This document shows positions 1 to 9,197 of a stretch of DNA of 64,000 bases, in pieces. Made by a program: the position numbers and the translations under genes. Source of the DNA: Agreia sp. PsM10 (GTDB lineage Bacteria > Actinomycetota > Actinomycetes > Actinomycetales > Microbacteriaceae); contig NZ_JARUXC010000002.1 in assembly GCF_030433855.1 (NCBI RefSeq), forward strand, positions 248,001-312,000. Reading direction: 5' to 3'. Below the pieces are notes generated by a model. The model did no database searches and was not told the origin of the DNA. It worked only from the letters and a program-made list of their open reading frames with translations. Positions within the stretch are counted from its first letter, which is position 1, and each line of letters opens with the position of its first letter.

Positions 1-483
1 CGTGGCGCCCTCGAGAGGCGAATCGGCCGTGAGGTTGATGTGGTCGCTGATCAGAACAGGGGTTCCGGGCGCCCAGGTCTCGCGGATGCCGCCGGCCCCG
101 TTCGTGAGGATCATGGTCGCGGCCCCCGTGGCCGCGGCGGTGCGCACACTGTGCACGACCCTGCGCACACCGTGGTTCTCGTAGTAGTGGGTGCGCGCGC
201 CGATCACGAGCGCGTGCTTTCCATTCGGCAGCCGGATCGAGCGGAGAGTGCCGCCGTGCCCCGGAACGGCCGAGGCCGAGAAGCCGACGATCTCCGTCGC
301 ATCCACCGTGGCGACCGTCTCGCCGATCAGGTCTGCGGCCTTGCCCCATCCGCTGCCCAGCGTGAGCGCGATGTCATGGCCGGCGACACCCGTCTTCTCG
401 GCGATCTGGGCGGCCGCCTCGCGGGCGATCTCGAACGGATCGGCGTCGGCGGAATCGAGGGGATTGGGTGTGGTGGTGAGCAT
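1..483 (-). CDS. Purine-nucleoside phosphorylase (3' end outside window)
   Basis: N-terminal 161 codons of a trimeric-type purine nucleoside phosphorylase, which splits purine (deoxy)nucleosides with phosphate to free base and (deoxy)ribose-1-phosphate in purine salvage. The start is ATG at 483-481. The reading frame runs off the left edge, so the C-terminal part is missing. Visible family signatures are LGSGWG near residue 40 (phosphate-binding loop), GARTHYYENHG near residue 100 and TNGAGGI followed by LISDHINLT near residues 130-150. It is divergent from the flavoprotein gene at 581, with about 97 bp between the start codons. The family assignment is firm; the exact purine preference cannot be read. 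Confidence 0.9.
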   Translation of the reverse strand, partial: MLTTTPNPLDSADADPFEIAREAAAQIAEKTGVAGHDIALTLGSGWGKAADLIGETVATVDATEIVGFSASAVPGHGGTLRSIRLPNGKHALVIGARTHYYENHGVRRVVHSVRTAAATGAATMILTNGAGGIRETWAPGTPVLISDHINLTADSPLEGAT

Positions 484-580
484 TGAACCACCTTAGATTA
501 ACGCGGTGTTCACCGGCAGACGGCGGATGCGCGGGGCCCGGGTTTGGCGGTCGCGTGCGCGACACGGGAGAATGGCCGTC

Positions 581-2017
581 ATGGTCTATGAGTTCGAGCG
601 CAAGCAGAGAATCGCCGTCCTCGGCGGCGGACCGGGCGGGTACGACGCCGCCATCGCGGGCGCCCAGCTGGGTGCCGACGTCACCCTCATCGAGCGTGTC
701 GGAGTCGGCGGCTCGGCGGTGCTCACCGACGTCGTTCCGTCGAAGACCCTCATCGCCACGGCCGAGGCCACCAATGCCATCGGCGAGGCGGCCGACCTCG
801 GCGTGCAGTTCTTCACCCGCGGCGGCACAGGCAAGCCGGTTCGCCCCGAGATCGCGGTCAACCTGGCCGCCGTGAACAAGCGTCTGCTCGGCCTCGCCCG
901 CCAGCAGTCCGAAGACATGAAGTCCAGCCTCATCCGCTCGGGCGTGCGCATCGTCACCGGCGAGGGGCGCCTCGACGGAGCCAACTCGGTGATCGTCTCG
1001 ACCTCTAAGGGCGAGGAGGGTACCGACTTCGACGAGATCGAGGCCGACACCATCGTCGTCTCGGTGGGAGCGAGCCCTCGCATCCTCGCCTCCGCCGTAC
1101 CCGACGGCGAGCGTATCTTCACCTGGACCCAGCTCTACACCCTCAAGACCGTGCCCGAGCATCTCATCGTGGTCGGATCGGGTGTCACCGGGGCCGAATT
1201 CGCCTCCGCCTACACGGCGCTCGGCTCGAAGGTCACGCTCATCTCGAGTCGCGACCAGGTTCTGCCGGGAGAAGACGCCGACGCCGCGGCCGTGATCGAG
1301 AACGTCTTCAAGCGCAACGGCATGACCGTGCTCTCGAAGTCGCGCGCCGACTCTGTCGTGCGCACCGACAAGGGCGTCGTCGCCACCCTCGCAGACGGCC
1401 GAACGGTCGAGGGCAGCCACTGCCTCATGGCCGTCGGATCCATTCCCAACACCGAGGGCATCGGGCTCGCCGAGGCTGGAGTGCAGCTCACCGAGTCCGG
1501 GCACATCCGCGTGAACAGGGTCGCCCGCACGTCGATGCCGTCGATCTACGCGGCCGGCGACTGCACGACCTTCCTGCCCCTGGCATCCGTCGCCTCGATG
1601 CAGGGCCGCACGGCCGTGTTCCACGCCATGGGCGACGCGGTGAACCCCACCGAGCTGCGCAACGTGTCGTCGAACATCTTCACCCAGCCGCAGATCGCCA
1701 CGGTCGGCTGGACCCAGCGCCAGATCGAAGAGGGCATCGCCCAGGGCGACATCTACAAGCTGCCACTGTCGGAGAACCCTCGCGCCAAGATGATGGGCAT
1801 CAAGGAGGGCTTCGTGAAGCTCTTCGCCCGCACGGGTTCGGGAACCGTCATCGGCGGAGTCGTCGTGGCCCCCAATGCGTCGGAACTCATCTTTCCGATC
1901 GCCCTGGCCGTGGAGCACCGGCTCACGGTCGACGCGGTCTCCCGCGCGTTCAGCGTGTACCCGTCGCTGTCGGGCAGCATCTCGGATGCGGCCCGCGCGA
2001 TGCACATCGTTCTGTAG
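581..2017 (+). CDS. lpdA: NAD(P)H-quinone dehydrogenase, LpdA-type flavoprotein
   Basis: 478-residue flavoprotein of the pyridine nucleotide-disulfide oxidoreductase family. The FAD motif GGGPGGYDAA is at the N terminus, a second Rossmann motif (VGSGVTGAEFA) is near the middle, AAGDCT precedes the dimerisation domain, and a family-typical C-terminal domain follows. The redox-active CxxxxC of dihydrolipoamide dehydrogenases is absent: the corresponding stretch reads GGSAVLTDVVPSKT. The same is true of M. tuberculosis LpdA (Rv3303c), a quinone reductase, so a lipoyl-dehydrogenase role is unlikely. ATG 581 is chosen because GGGAG lies about 10 nt upstream. ATG 572 is in frame, but that same motif ends only 1 nt before it. 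Confidence 0.85.
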   Translation: MVYEFERKQRIAVLGGGPGGYDAAIAGAQLGADVTLIERVGVGGSAVLTDVVPSKTLIATAEATNAIGEAADLGVQFFTRGGTGKPVRPEIAVNLAAVNKRLLGLARQQSEDMKSSLIRSGVRIVTGEGRLDGANSVIVSTSKGEEGTDFDEIEADTIVVSVGASPRILASAVPDGERIFTWTQLYTLKTVPEHLIVVGSGVTGAEFASAYTALGSKVTLISSRDQVLPGEDADAAAVIENVFKRNGMTVLSKSRADSVVRTDKGVVATLADGRTVEGSHCLMAVGSIPNTEGIGLAEAGVQLTESGHIRVNRVARTSMPSIYAAGDCTTFLPLASVASMQGRTAVFHAMGDAVNPTELRNVSSNIFTQPQIATVGWTQRQIEEGIAQGDIYKLPLSENPRAKMMGIKEGFVKLFARTGSGTVIGGVVVAPNASELIFPIALAVEHRLTVDAVSRAFSVYPSLSGSISDAARAMHIVL

Positions 2018-2026
2018 CGCTGACGC

Positions 2027-2118
2027 CGTTCCTGAGCCTGTCGAAAGGCACCCGATTGCGACGGCCCTTCGACAATCTCAGGGAACGACGAGCTCAGGGA
2101 ACGACGAGCTCAGGGAAC
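2027..2118. repeat. Inverted pair of the TTCGACAGGCTCAGGGAAC repeat plus two 16-bp direct repeats; likely bidirectional terminator
   Basis: Between the convergent genes ending at 2017 and 2128. One arm at 2027-2047 is a degenerate forward copy of the repeat family. The opposite-orientation copy is at 2065-2086. It is followed by two perfect tandem copies of GACGAGCTCAGGGAAC at 2087-2102 and 2103-2118. The two arms can fold into a long hairpin. Related copies occur at 10487-10533, 14108-14197 and 33378-33399. Confidence 0.7.
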
Positions 2119-2127
2119 GGGGAAGAC

Positions 2128-3900
2128 CTAGCCGGTGATCGCCAGCAGAACCGTGCCCGACGACACCGTGGCGCCGACGGCCGCGGAGATCGAGCCGATG
2201 GTTCCGTCTTTGTGGGCGGTGATGGGCTGCTCCATCTTCATGGCCTCGAGCACCAGCACCAGGTCGCCCTTGACGACCGTGTCGCCCTCGGCGACCGCGA
2301 TCTTCACGATGGTGGCCTGCATGGGCGCCTTGACCGAGTCGCCCGTGGCCGTCGAGACACCGGATGCGGCGCCGCGGCGTTTCGGGGCGGAGCCGGAGGT
2401 CGCGGAACGGGTGGGCGACGAGCCGCCGCCGAAGTGCGCGGGCAGGGCCACGGAGACGCGCTTGCCGTCGACCTCGAGTACCACGGTGGTGCGCTCGGCC
2501 GCGGGAGCGGTCTCTTCGATCTCGCCCGACCAGGGCTCGATGTCGTTGACGTACTCGGTCTCGATCCAGCGCGTGAAGATGCTGAACGGCTCTCCGTCGG
2601 CCGGAGCGAACGCGGGGTCGCGCACGATCGACCGGTGGAACGGCAGAACCGTGGGCAGGCCGAGCACCTCGAACTCGTCGAGGGCGCGCCGCGAACGCTC
2701 GAGCGCGTCTTCGCGCGAGCTGCCCGTGACGATCAGCTTGGCGAGCAGCGAGTCGAACGAGCCCGAGATGACGTCGCCAGCCCGGATACCCGTGTCGATG
2801 CGCACGCCCGGTCCGCCCGGGGCGGTGAACGTGTGAATCGGTCCGGGGCTCGGGAGGAATCCGCGCCCCGCGTCTTCTCCGTTGATGCGGAACTCGAACG
2901 AGTGACCGTGGGGCACCGGGTCGTCGTAGTCGAGCACGCCGCCCTCGGCCAGGCGGAACTGCTCGCGCACGAGGTCGATGCCGGTGACCTCTTCGGACAC
3001 GGGGTGCTCGACCTGCAGGCGGGTGTTCACCTCGAGGAACGACACCGTTCCGTCGGCGGCGACGAGGAACTCGCAGGTGCCGGCGCCGACATAGCCGACC
3101 TCTTTGAGAATGGCCTTGGATGCGCGATACAGTTCGGCGTTCTGGGCGTCGGTCAGGAACGGGGCCGGGGCCTCTTCGACGAGCTTCTGGTGGCGGCGCT
3201 GCAGCGAGCAGTCACGGGTGGAGACCACGACGACGTTGCCGTGCGCATCTGCGAGGCACTGCGTCTCGACGTGGCGCGGCTTGTCGAGGTACTTCTCGAC
3301 GAAGCACTCGCCCCGGCCGAAGGCGGTGATCGCCTCGCGGGTGGCCGACTCGAACTGCTCGACGATCTCGTCTTCGGTGTACGCGATCTTGAGTCCGCGT
3401 CCGCCGCCGCCGAAGGCCGCCTTGATGGCCACGGGGAGGCCGTGCTCTGCGACGAAGGCCAGAACCTCGTCGGCCCCGTTGACCGGGTCGATGGTGCCGG
3501 GAGCGAGCGGGGCGCCGACCTTCTCCGCCACGTGGCGGGCTGAGACCTTGTCGCCGAGCTTCTCGATGGCGGCCGGCGACGGCCCGATCCAGGTGAGCCC
3601 GGCGTCGATGACGGCCTGGGCGAACTCGGCGTTCTCGGCGAGGAATCCGTAGCCCGGGTGAACGGCGTCGGCGCCGCTCCTGCGAGCGATGGAGAGGATC
3701 TTGGGAATGACGAGGTAGGTCTCGGCGCTGGTCGTGCCCTCGAGCGCATACGCCTCATCGGCGAGCTGCGCGTGCAGGGCGTCTCGGTCTTGATCTGCGT
3801 AGACGGCGACCGATCCGATTCCGGAGTCTTTGGCGGCCCGGATGACCCGGACTGCGATCTCGCCTCTGTTGGCTATGAGTACCTTGGTGATGCGCGGCAT
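2128..3900 (-). CDS. accA3: Acetyl-/propionyl-CoA carboxylase alpha subunit (biotin carboxylase + biotin carrier domain)
   Basis: 590 residues. The biotin carboxylase domain covers about residues 1-450: it opens [17 protein letters not shown], has the ATP-grasp glycine-rich segment [11 protein letters not shown], and the catalytic-site block [15 protein letters not shown] low-complexity linker leads to a C-terminal biotinyl domain with EAMKMEQP; the lysine to be biotinylated is about residue 555. It carboxylates carrier-bound biotin with bicarbonate and ATP for the AccD/AccE complex, supplying malonyl-/methylmalonyl-CoA for lipids. The other complex parts are in this window: AccE (9291-9533), AccD (10540-12144) and the biotin ligase BirA (12273-13103). 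GGGTGGA lies 6 nt upstream of the ATG. The symbol follows the mycobacterial homologue. Confidence 0.93.
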   Translation of the reverse strand: MPRITKVLIANRGEIAVRVIRAAKDSGIGSVAVYADQDRDALHAQLADEAYALEGTTSAETYLVIPKILSIARRSGADAVHPGYGFLAENAEFAQAVIDAGLTWIGPSPAAIEKLGDKVSARHVAEKVGAPLAPGTIDPVNGADEVLAFVAEHGLPVAIKAAFGGGGRGLKIAYTEDEIVEQFESATREAITAFGRGECFVEKYLDKPRHVETQCLADAHGNVVVVSTRDCSLQRRHQKLVEEAPAPFLTDAQNAELYRASKAILKEVGYVGAGTCEFLVAADGTVSFLEVNTRLQVEHPVSEEVTGIDLVREQFRLAEGGVLDYDDPVPHGHSFEFRINGEDAGRGFLPSPGPIHTFTAPGGPGVRIDTGIRAGDVISGSFDSLLAKLIVTGSSREDALERSRRALDEFEVLGLPTVLPFHRSIVRDPAFAPADGEPFSIFTRWIETEYVNDIEPWSGEIEETAPAAERTTVVLEVDGKRVSVALPAHFGGGSSPTRSATSGSAPKRRGAASGVSTATGDSVKAPMQATIVKIAVAEGDTVVKGDLVLVLEAMKMEQPITAHKDGTIGSISAAVGATVSSGTVLLAITG

Positions 3901-3982
3901 AATCCACCCAGCCTATTGGGCTGACGGCGTGCTCCTTTGGCAGACGCGAACAAAAAACCCGCCGAGTCCCTGTGGGAACCTC

Positions 3983-4627
3983 TTACGGCGCGGTCGCCCG
4001 CAGCGACATCATGTCGATGTCGAGCTCGGCGAGCATGGTGCGCAGCGTCGGCAGCGACATGCCGATCACGGTGGAGGGCGCGCCGGTGACCGAGCGGATG
4101 AACGGCGCCGCGAGCCCGTCGACCGTGAACGCGCCGGCGACCTGGAGGGGCTCTCCGCTGGCGACGTACGCGTCGATCTCGGAGTCGCTGATGTCCGAGG
4201 CGAACTCGACGGAGGCGTGCGCCGTCGCTCCGAGGGCCCGGGCGGGCGTGCCGTTCTTCACCTCGATGATCCAGTGACCCGAGTGCAGCGTGCCTGTCTT
4301 TCCGCGCTGCTCGAGCCATCGCTCGCGCGCGATCTGCGGCTCGTGCGGCTTGCCGTAGATGACGCCGTCGAGTTCGAAGGCCGAATCGCCCCCGAGGATC
4401 ACGCCGTCGATCTCCTCGCCATCCGGTCGCTGCCCGAGAATCGCCTCGGCCTTCAACCGGGCCAGCAGCGTGACCATCGCCGATGCATCCAGTTCGCCGT
4501 TGGAGTCGGTCGCGAGGCGCACGGCGGCCTCCTCGTCGACGTGCGACGGGACGACGACCGGCTCGATTCCGACCTGCCTGAGCAGGGCGAGGCGTGCAGG
4601 CGAGGTGGATGCGAGGTAGAGGCGCAC
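3983..4627 (-). CDS. maf: Maf-family nucleoside triphosphate pyrophosphatase
   Basis: 214 residues. Maf proteins hydrolyse non-canonical or modified nucleoside triphosphates to monophosphates and are linked to septum control. Signatures: LYLASTSPARLALLRQ at the N terminus (the S/T-S-x-R phosphate-binding motif), SHVDEEA, a central LGGDSAFELDG block with the catalytic aspartate, and GxPxTVIGM near the C terminus. The GTG at 4627 gives the usual MRLYLAS start and has AAAGG 12 nt upstream. GTG 4636 is an alternative but has only 3 nt spacing. It lies upstream of accA3 on the same strand. A T-run in the 82-bp gap could be part of a weak terminator. Confidence 0.88.
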   Translation of the reverse strand: MRLYLASTSPARLALLRQVGIEPVVVPSHVDEEAAVRLATDSNGELDASAMVTLLARLKAEAILGQRPDGEEIDGVILGGDSAFELDGVIYGKPHEPQIARERWLEQRGKTGTLHSGHWIIEVKNGTPARALGATAHASVEFASDISDSEIDAYVASGEPLQVAGAFTVDGLAAPFIRSVTGAPSTVIGMSLPTLRTMLAELDIDMMSLRATAP

Positions 4628-4663
4628 GAGGAGCACCGGCCTTTCGTGTGGGATGCTCGAAGC

Positions 4664-5950
4664 ATGGCTGACGCGCAGGGAACACAGGTCGAGCTGGAGA
4701 TTACCAACGTAGCCCACGGAGGAATCTCGGTCGCACGACTCGACGGCCGCGTGGTGTTCGTCACGGACTCCCTGCCCGGCGAGCGCGTGCTTGCCCGCAT
4801 CACCGACGACGAGCACGCCTCGTTCTGGCGCGCGGAGACGGTGCGCGTGCTCGAGGCGTCGCCGCACCGGGTGCCGCACGTCTGGCAGGCCGCGTCGATC
4901 GATCGCGATCCCGACGACAGGGCCGGCGGCGCGGAGTTCGGGCACATCGACCTCGCCTGGCAGCGGGAGCTGAAGCGCCAGGTCATCGTCGACTCGCTGA
5001 AGCGCTTCGCCGGTCTCGAGCGCGACGTCGAGGTCGAGGCTGTCGACGGCGACGATGAGCGGGGCGGGCTCGGCTGGCGAACGCGCGTGCGACTGCACGT
5101 GGATGCCGATGGTCGCGTCGGCCCGTTCGCGGCCCGTTCGCACCGGGTCATCGCCGTCGACGACCTGCCGCTGGCGACGCCCGCCCTCGAGAGCGAGGCT
5201 CCGCTCGGCGATCGAATCGACGGGTCGGACTTTCCCGCCGACGGCTGGATCGATCTTGTGGCGCCCTCGCAGGGCGCACCCCGCTTCGTCACCTCGAGCG
5301 AGACGCCGGAGAAGGCTCGCGGAGGTCGCACGCCGGCGCGCCGCGGACGCAGCATCACGGAGGTCGTCGACGGTCGCGAGTTCCGCCTCGACGAGCAGGG
5401 GTTCTGGCAGGTGCACCGCGGAGCCGCCTCGACCCTGTCCCGCGCGATCCGCAGCGAGGTACTCGACGAGCGTCTCGATCCAGCCGCATTCAACCTCGAT
5501 CTCTACGGAGGCGTCGGGCTTCTCGCGGCGGCGCTGGGGGAGAAGGTCGGCGCCGGCCTGCGCATCACGAGCGTCGAGGGCAACGAACTGGCGACCGACT
5601 ACGCCGCCGAGAACCTCAGCGAGTGGATCGGGGCGAATGCGGAGACGAACCGGGTCGACAGGTATCTGCGCCAGCTCGAGAAGACGGCGCAGGCGGCCGA
5701 GAGGGAGCGACTGTCGCGGGCCACGGTCATCCTCGACCCCCCGCGCGCCGGAGCGGGCAAGCAGGTCGTCAACTCCCTGATGGCCCTCGACGTCGCGCAG
5801 GTCGTCTACGTGGCGTGCGACCCCGTCGCATTCGCCCGCGACGCCGGCCAGTTCGAGCGCGGCGGCTATCACGTGCGCTCGATGCGCGCCTTCGATCTCT
5901 TCCCCCACACCCACCACGTCGAATCGGTGGCGGTTCTCACGAAGGACTGA
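4664..5950 (+). CDS. TRAM-domain class I SAM-dependent RNA (uracil-5-)methyltransferase
   Basis: 428 residues. An N-terminal TRAM RNA-binding domain (VELEITNVAHGGISVARLDG) is followed by a TrmA/RumA-like catalytic domain. SAM-binding is suggested by LDLYGGVGLLAAAL, and the catalytic core by LDPPRAGAG and VYVACDPVAFARD, where the cysteine is the predicted nucleophile. The 4Fe-4S cysteine cluster of E. coli RumA is not evident: the region where I would expect it reads HVWQAASIDRD. Likely target is rRNA or tRNA uracil C5, but the site cannot be read. It is divergent from maf, with 36 bp between start codons. Confidence 0.88.
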   Translation: MADAQGTQVELEITNVAHGGISVARLDGRVVFVTDSLPGERVLARITDDEHASFWRAETVRVLEASPHRVPHVWQAASIDRDPDDRAGGAEFGHIDLAWQRELKRQVIVDSLKRFAGLERDVEVEAVDGDDERGGLGWRTRVRLHVDADGRVGPFAARSHRVIAVDDLPLATPALESEAPLGDRIDGSDFPADGWIDLVAPSQGAPRFVTSSETPEKARGGRTPARRGRSITEVVDGREFRLDEQGFWQVHRGAASTLSRAIRSEVLDERLDPAAFNLDLYGGVGLLAAALGEKVGAGLRITSVEGNELATDYAAENLSEWIGANAETNRVDRYLRQLEKTAQAAERERLSRATVILDPPRAGAGKQVVNSLMALDVAQVVYVACDPVAFARDAGQFERGGYHVRSMRAFDLFPHTHHVESVAVLTKD

Positions 5951-6011
5951 GGCGCCGAGGCCAGTCGACCCCTTTCCGTTACGATCAGAACCACCCGCAG
6001 GGAAGGTCGCC

Positions 6012-6710
6012 ATGTTTCCCCCAGATCCCGCAGCTCCGGCAGATCGGTCCACCGCCGCACCCGTGCGCGTCGCGATCGTCGACGACCACGAGTCGGTTCT
6101 CCTGGGTCTGAAGGCGGCATGCCTCGAGGCCGGATACGAGGTCGTCGCGGTCGGGCTGACCGTTCCGGACCTCATCCGGGCGCTGGGCAGCAGGCCGTCC
6201 GATGTCGTGGTGCTCGACCTCAGCATCGGCGACGGGCTCAGCATCACCCACAACGTCGAGGCCGCGCTCCAGACCGGGGCGTCAGTTCTGGTGCACAGCA
6301 TCGCCGACCGCACCGCGAGCGTGCGCGAGGCATTGGCGGCGGGTGCGGCGGGGGTCATCCCGAAGTCCGCGGCGACGAGCACCGTGATAGCCGCGATCGC
6401 GACGGTCGCCGGCGGCGGTGTGCTGAACAACCTCGAATGGGCGAGCGCGATCGATGCAGACGCCGAGTTCTCGCGGGCACGGCTCACCGCGAGGGAGCGC
6501 GACGTTCTGCATCTCTACGCGGCAGGACTGCCGCTCAAGCTCGTCGCCGTGCAACTGGGCATCGCCACCCCGACGGCCCGCGAATATCTCGACCGGGTGC
6601 GGGCCAAGTACGTTCAGGTCGGCCGTCCGGCGCCGACGAAGGTCGACCTTCTGAAGCGAGCCGTCGAAGACGGCATCCTGGCTCTCGGCGAGACCCCCGA
6701 CGGCAGGTGA
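6012..6710 (+). CDS. LuxR/NarL-family response regulator
   Basis: 232 residues: an N-terminal receiver domain with phospho-acceptor Asp69 in VVVLDLS and the acidic pair in AIVDDHE, and a C-terminal helix-turn-helix at about residues 155-210 (RLTARERDVLHLYAAG...). GGGAAGG lies just upstream of the ATG. A TACGAT hexamer around 5979 could be a -10 element. The histidine kinase gene begins 4 bp downstream, so the two form a two-component operon; the stimulus is unknown. The HTH lacks the most typical spacing residues, but the family call is secure. Confidence 0.88.
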   Translation: MFPPDPAAPADRSTAAPVRVAIVDDHESVLLGLKAACLEAGYEVVAVGLTVPDLIRALGSRPSDVVVLDLSIGDGLSITHNVEAALQTGASVLVHSIADRTASVREALAAGAAGVIPKSAATSTVIAAIATVAGGGVLNNLEWASAIDADAEFSRARLTARERDVLHLYAAGLPLKLVAVQLGIATPTAREYLDRVRAKYVQVGRPAPTKVDLLKRAVEDGILALGETPDGR

Positions 6711-6714
6711 CGAC

Positions 6715-8037
6715 GTGTCCGCAACGGCCCGGTCGGGCCAGACCCGCCCCAGAACGGCATTCGGACCGCCCGGCGTTCTGAACCGCATGCGCGGCTCCAT
6801 CTCGAGATCGCGCATCGAGACGGTGGCGAGCAGGGTCACGGGAATCTTCGGGTTCGTCTTCGCGCTGCAGTCCCTGCCCGCGGTCATCGCCGCTCAGAGC
6901 TACGTCGCGCCCGCCTGGGCCGTGGCTCTTCCCATGGTGGTCTTCGCCGGCATCCTCGGGGTCGTCGTGACCAGCATCATCGGTCGGGGAGTGACCGTCG
7001 CCGCCGGTGTGACGGCCGGTGTGTTCGTGCTGTCGCTCGTGCTCTGGCCGGCGTCCGTGCTGCAGCCGAACGAGGTGGCGCCGTCGCAGCCCTGGCTCTG
7101 GTACCTCGTGGTGGTCTGCATGGCGTGCGCCGTGGTGTCGTTCAACATGTGGTTCGCCGGCTTCTACATCGTGGCGGTCTCGCTCATCTACGCGGTCCTG
7201 CGCGCGCTCCCGTCCGGAGGCGAGGCGAGCGCGGGTCTCGCAGCCCTCGACGCGCTGTACGTCTTCCTCCTCGGAGCGGTCAACCTCGTTCTGGTCACGA
7301 CCCTGCGCTCCGCCGCCGATCGGGTCGACAGGGCGCAGCAGGCCGCGATGCTGCGGTACTCCGTCGCGGTCAAGCAGGATGCGATGGAGGCGGAGCGCCT
7401 GCACGTCGACGCCTTGGTGCACGATCGGGTGCTCACGACCCTGCTGTCGGCATCCAAGAGTTCGAGCGCCATGGAGAGAGACCTGGTCGTCGGGATGGCG
7501 CGAGACGCATTGCGGGCGCTCCACTCGTCGGGCGACGCGGGCGATCCCGGGTTCGAGGTGCCCCTGGGCGAGCTGGCCGAGCGCCTCGCGAATGCGGCGC
7601 GCGTTCTCTCGCCGGGCTTCGACTACGCCCAGCAGTCCATCCCGGGGCAGTCGGTGCCGAGCGACGTCGCTGAGGCGGTCTTCTCTGCGGCCGTGCAGGC
7701 GATGGTGAACAGCCTTCAGCACGCCGACGGCGATGAGACCGTGCCCGTGCCTGGGTCGATCGAGCGCACGGTCTCGATGCATCCGCTGCAGAACGAGGGG
7801 TTCACCGTTCAGGTCTCGGACACGGGCGTGGGTTTCGATCCGGCCGCCGTGCCCCAGGAGAGGCTGGGGCTCAGGGTGAGCATCCGCGAGCGGGTCGCCA
7901 CGGTCGGCGGCGCGGTTCAGGTGCAGTCGGTTCCGGGAGGTGGCGCGTCGATCGTCATCGTGTGGCCCGACCCGAACCGCGAGACCACGGCGGAGCATCT
8001 GCGGCGCTCGTTCGACCTGGGCGGTGAGGGCGCATGA
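6715..8037 (+). CDS. Membrane sensor histidine kinase (HisKA_3/HATPase type)
   Basis: 440 residues, GTG start. About five or six hydrophobic segments fill residues 40-205. A short dimerisation segment with ALVHDRVLTTLL follows near residue 233; its His is the probable phosphorylation site and is unusually embedded (VHDRV rather than ERxRIARELHD). The C-terminal ATPase domain has an N-box-like AMVNSLQHAD near residue 325 and DTGVGF near 369. It most likely phosphorylates the LuxR regulator encoded 4 bp upstream. Its stop overlaps the start of the next membrane gene (ATGA), so all three genes are translationally coupled. Confidence 0.82.
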   Translation: MSATARSGQTRPRTAFGPPGVLNRMRGSISRSRIETVASRVTGIFGFVFALQSLPAVIAAQSYVAPAWAVALPMVVFAGILGVVVTSIIGRGVTVAAGVTAGVFVLSLVLWPASVLQPNEVAPSQPWLWYLVVVCMACAVVSFNMWFAGFYIVAVSLIYAVLRALPSGGEASAGLAALDALYVFLLGAVNLVLVTTLRSAADRVDRAQQAAMLRYSVAVKQDAMEAERLHVDALVHDRVLTTLLSASKSSSAMERDLVVGMARDALRALHSSGDAGDPGFEVPLGELAERLANAARVLSPGFDYAQQSIPGQSVPSDVAEAVFSAAVQAMVNSLQHADGDETVPVPGSIERTVSMHPLQNEGFTVQVSDTGVGFDPAAVPQERLGLRVSIRERVATVGGAVQVQSVPGGGASIVIVWPDPNRETTAEHLRRSFDLGGEGA

Positions 8038-9053
8038 TCTCCTCGCCCCGGTTCCTCCTCATCGGCCTCGCTGCTCTGTTCTCGGCGTATCACCTCGTGC
8101 TCGCGTTCTCCTCCATCTCCGTGCCGCGCGAGCCGGGGCCCGTCATCGTCGCGATGGTCCTCTACGCGTCGGTCACCGTCATCAGCCTGTGGGCGCCGAC
8201 GGCCGCGCCGATGCCCGGGTGGAACGCCGCCCTGAACGTGGCCGTCGGCTTCGTGATCACCATGCTCGTGCTCTCGCAGCTCGACCCCCACGCGGCGAAC
8301 GGCTACGCCACCTGGTTCGTGGCGGCCGTGTTCACGCTGCTGGTCATCACCGTGGTGCGGGGGCAGCCCGTCTTCGCATGGATCGGCGTCGGCGTCACCG
8401 TCATCTCGGTCGCGGTCTGGACCACACCTCTGGCGTTGACGACCACCGGTGTCATCGGCGGCGCGCTCTGGGTCGCCATCGCGCACGCCCTCTCGGTCGC
8501 GCTCGTGCGGGCCGATCAGGATGCCGCCCAGTATGCGCGCGCGGGCATCAAGGCGGCAGAGTGGCAGGCCAACCAGGAGGCGCTCCTCTTCGAGCGCCGG
8601 CGTCGTCTGGAGCAGATGGACAAGCTCGCCGCCCCGATGCTCCGCCGGATCATCGCCTCGGGCGGTGAGCTGGGCGAGCAGGAGCGGCGTGAGTGCCTGC
8701 ATCTCGAGGCCGCCATCCGCGACGAGATCCGCGGCAGGCTGCTGCTGACCGATGAGGTGCGCGCCGAGGTGATGGCCGCCCGACGCCGGGGAGTGCATGT
8801 GACGATGCTCGACGACGGGGGCCTCGACGCCCTGTCGGAGACGGACAGGCTCACGACGCTCGCCGAACTCGTCGACGTGGTCGACGGCATCGAGGCCGAT
8901 CGGCTGATCATCCGCACGGGAACCGAGGGGTCGGACACCGCGGTCTCTGTCGTCGGGCTGAAGGATACGGGCGACGACGGAACGGCGGCCGCGCTCGGTG
9001 ACGACGACGGCGGAGACGAGGTCACTCTGTGGCACGAGATCCGTCGACCCTGA
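8034..9053 (+). CDS. Membrane protein, partner of the two-component pair (possible degenerate sensor kinase)
   Basis: 339 residues. About six hydrophobic helices occupy residues 5-165. A charged cytoplasmic helix follows (residues 175-215, rich in E, R and Q), then a soluble C-terminal part with LRRIIASGGELGEQERRECLHLEAAIRDEIRG, shaped like the helical region before an ATPase domain. No N-box or G-box ATP-binding motif is seen, so it is unlikely to be an active kinase. It may be a receptor or modulator of the kinase with which it overlaps by 4 bp. I do not recognise a named family. Confidence 0.7.
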   Translation: MISSPRFLLIGLAALFSAYHLVLAFSSISVPREPGPVIVAMVLYASVTVISLWAPTAAPMPGWNAALNVAVGFVITMLVLSQLDPHAANGYATWFVAAVFTLLVITVVRGQPVFAWIGVGVTVISVAVWTTPLALTTTGVIGGALWVAIAHALSVALVRADQDAAQYARAGIKAAEWQANQEALLFERRRRLEQMDKLAAPMLRRIIASGGELGEQERRECLHLEAAIRDEIRGRLLLTDEVRAEVMAARRRGVHVTMLDDGGLDALSETDRLTTLAELVDVVDGIEADRLIIRTGTEGSDTAVSVVGLKDTGDDGTAAALGDDDGGDEVTLWHEIRRP

Positions 9054-9078
9054 TCAGATGCACACCGCAGACGCAGAA

Positions 9079-9108
9079 GTGGGGCCGACGGTAATCCATC
9101 GGCCCCAC
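9079..9108 (+). terminator. Hairpin terminator of the two-component operon
   Basis: Perfect 10-bp inverted repeat GTGGGGCCGA / TCGGCCCCAC around a 10-nt loop, 25 bp after the stop of the membrane protein gene. There is no clear T-run, as is common in high-GC actinobacteria. It is the first of three successive hairpins in a gene-free stretch. Confidence 0.65.
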
Positions 9109-9120
9109 AGCTACGAATCC

Positions 9121-9197
9121 GAGTCAGAGCACTAACCCGAATAGTGCCCTGACTCGCCCCCAGTTCATGCCCGCTTACCCTAGATGGCGATGAACTG
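9121..9197. other. Gene-free block with two further inverted repeats
   Basis: 9121-9155 has 14-nt arms (GAGTCAGAGCACTA / TAGTGCCCTGACTC) with one mismatch around a 7-nt loop. 9161-9197 has perfect 8-nt arms (CAGTTCAT / ATGAACTG) around 21 nt. No open frame of credible length exists between 9054 and 9290, and base composition is less GC-rich than the surroundings. It could be an untranslated small RNA, a compound terminator, or a scar of a lost element. Confidence 0.45.

Noticed and set aside
374-2005. 543-residue open frame antisense to lpdA
   Set aside because: Arg/Gly/Asp-rich low-complexity composition from GC-rich codon shadowing; lpdA has full family signatures on the other strand.
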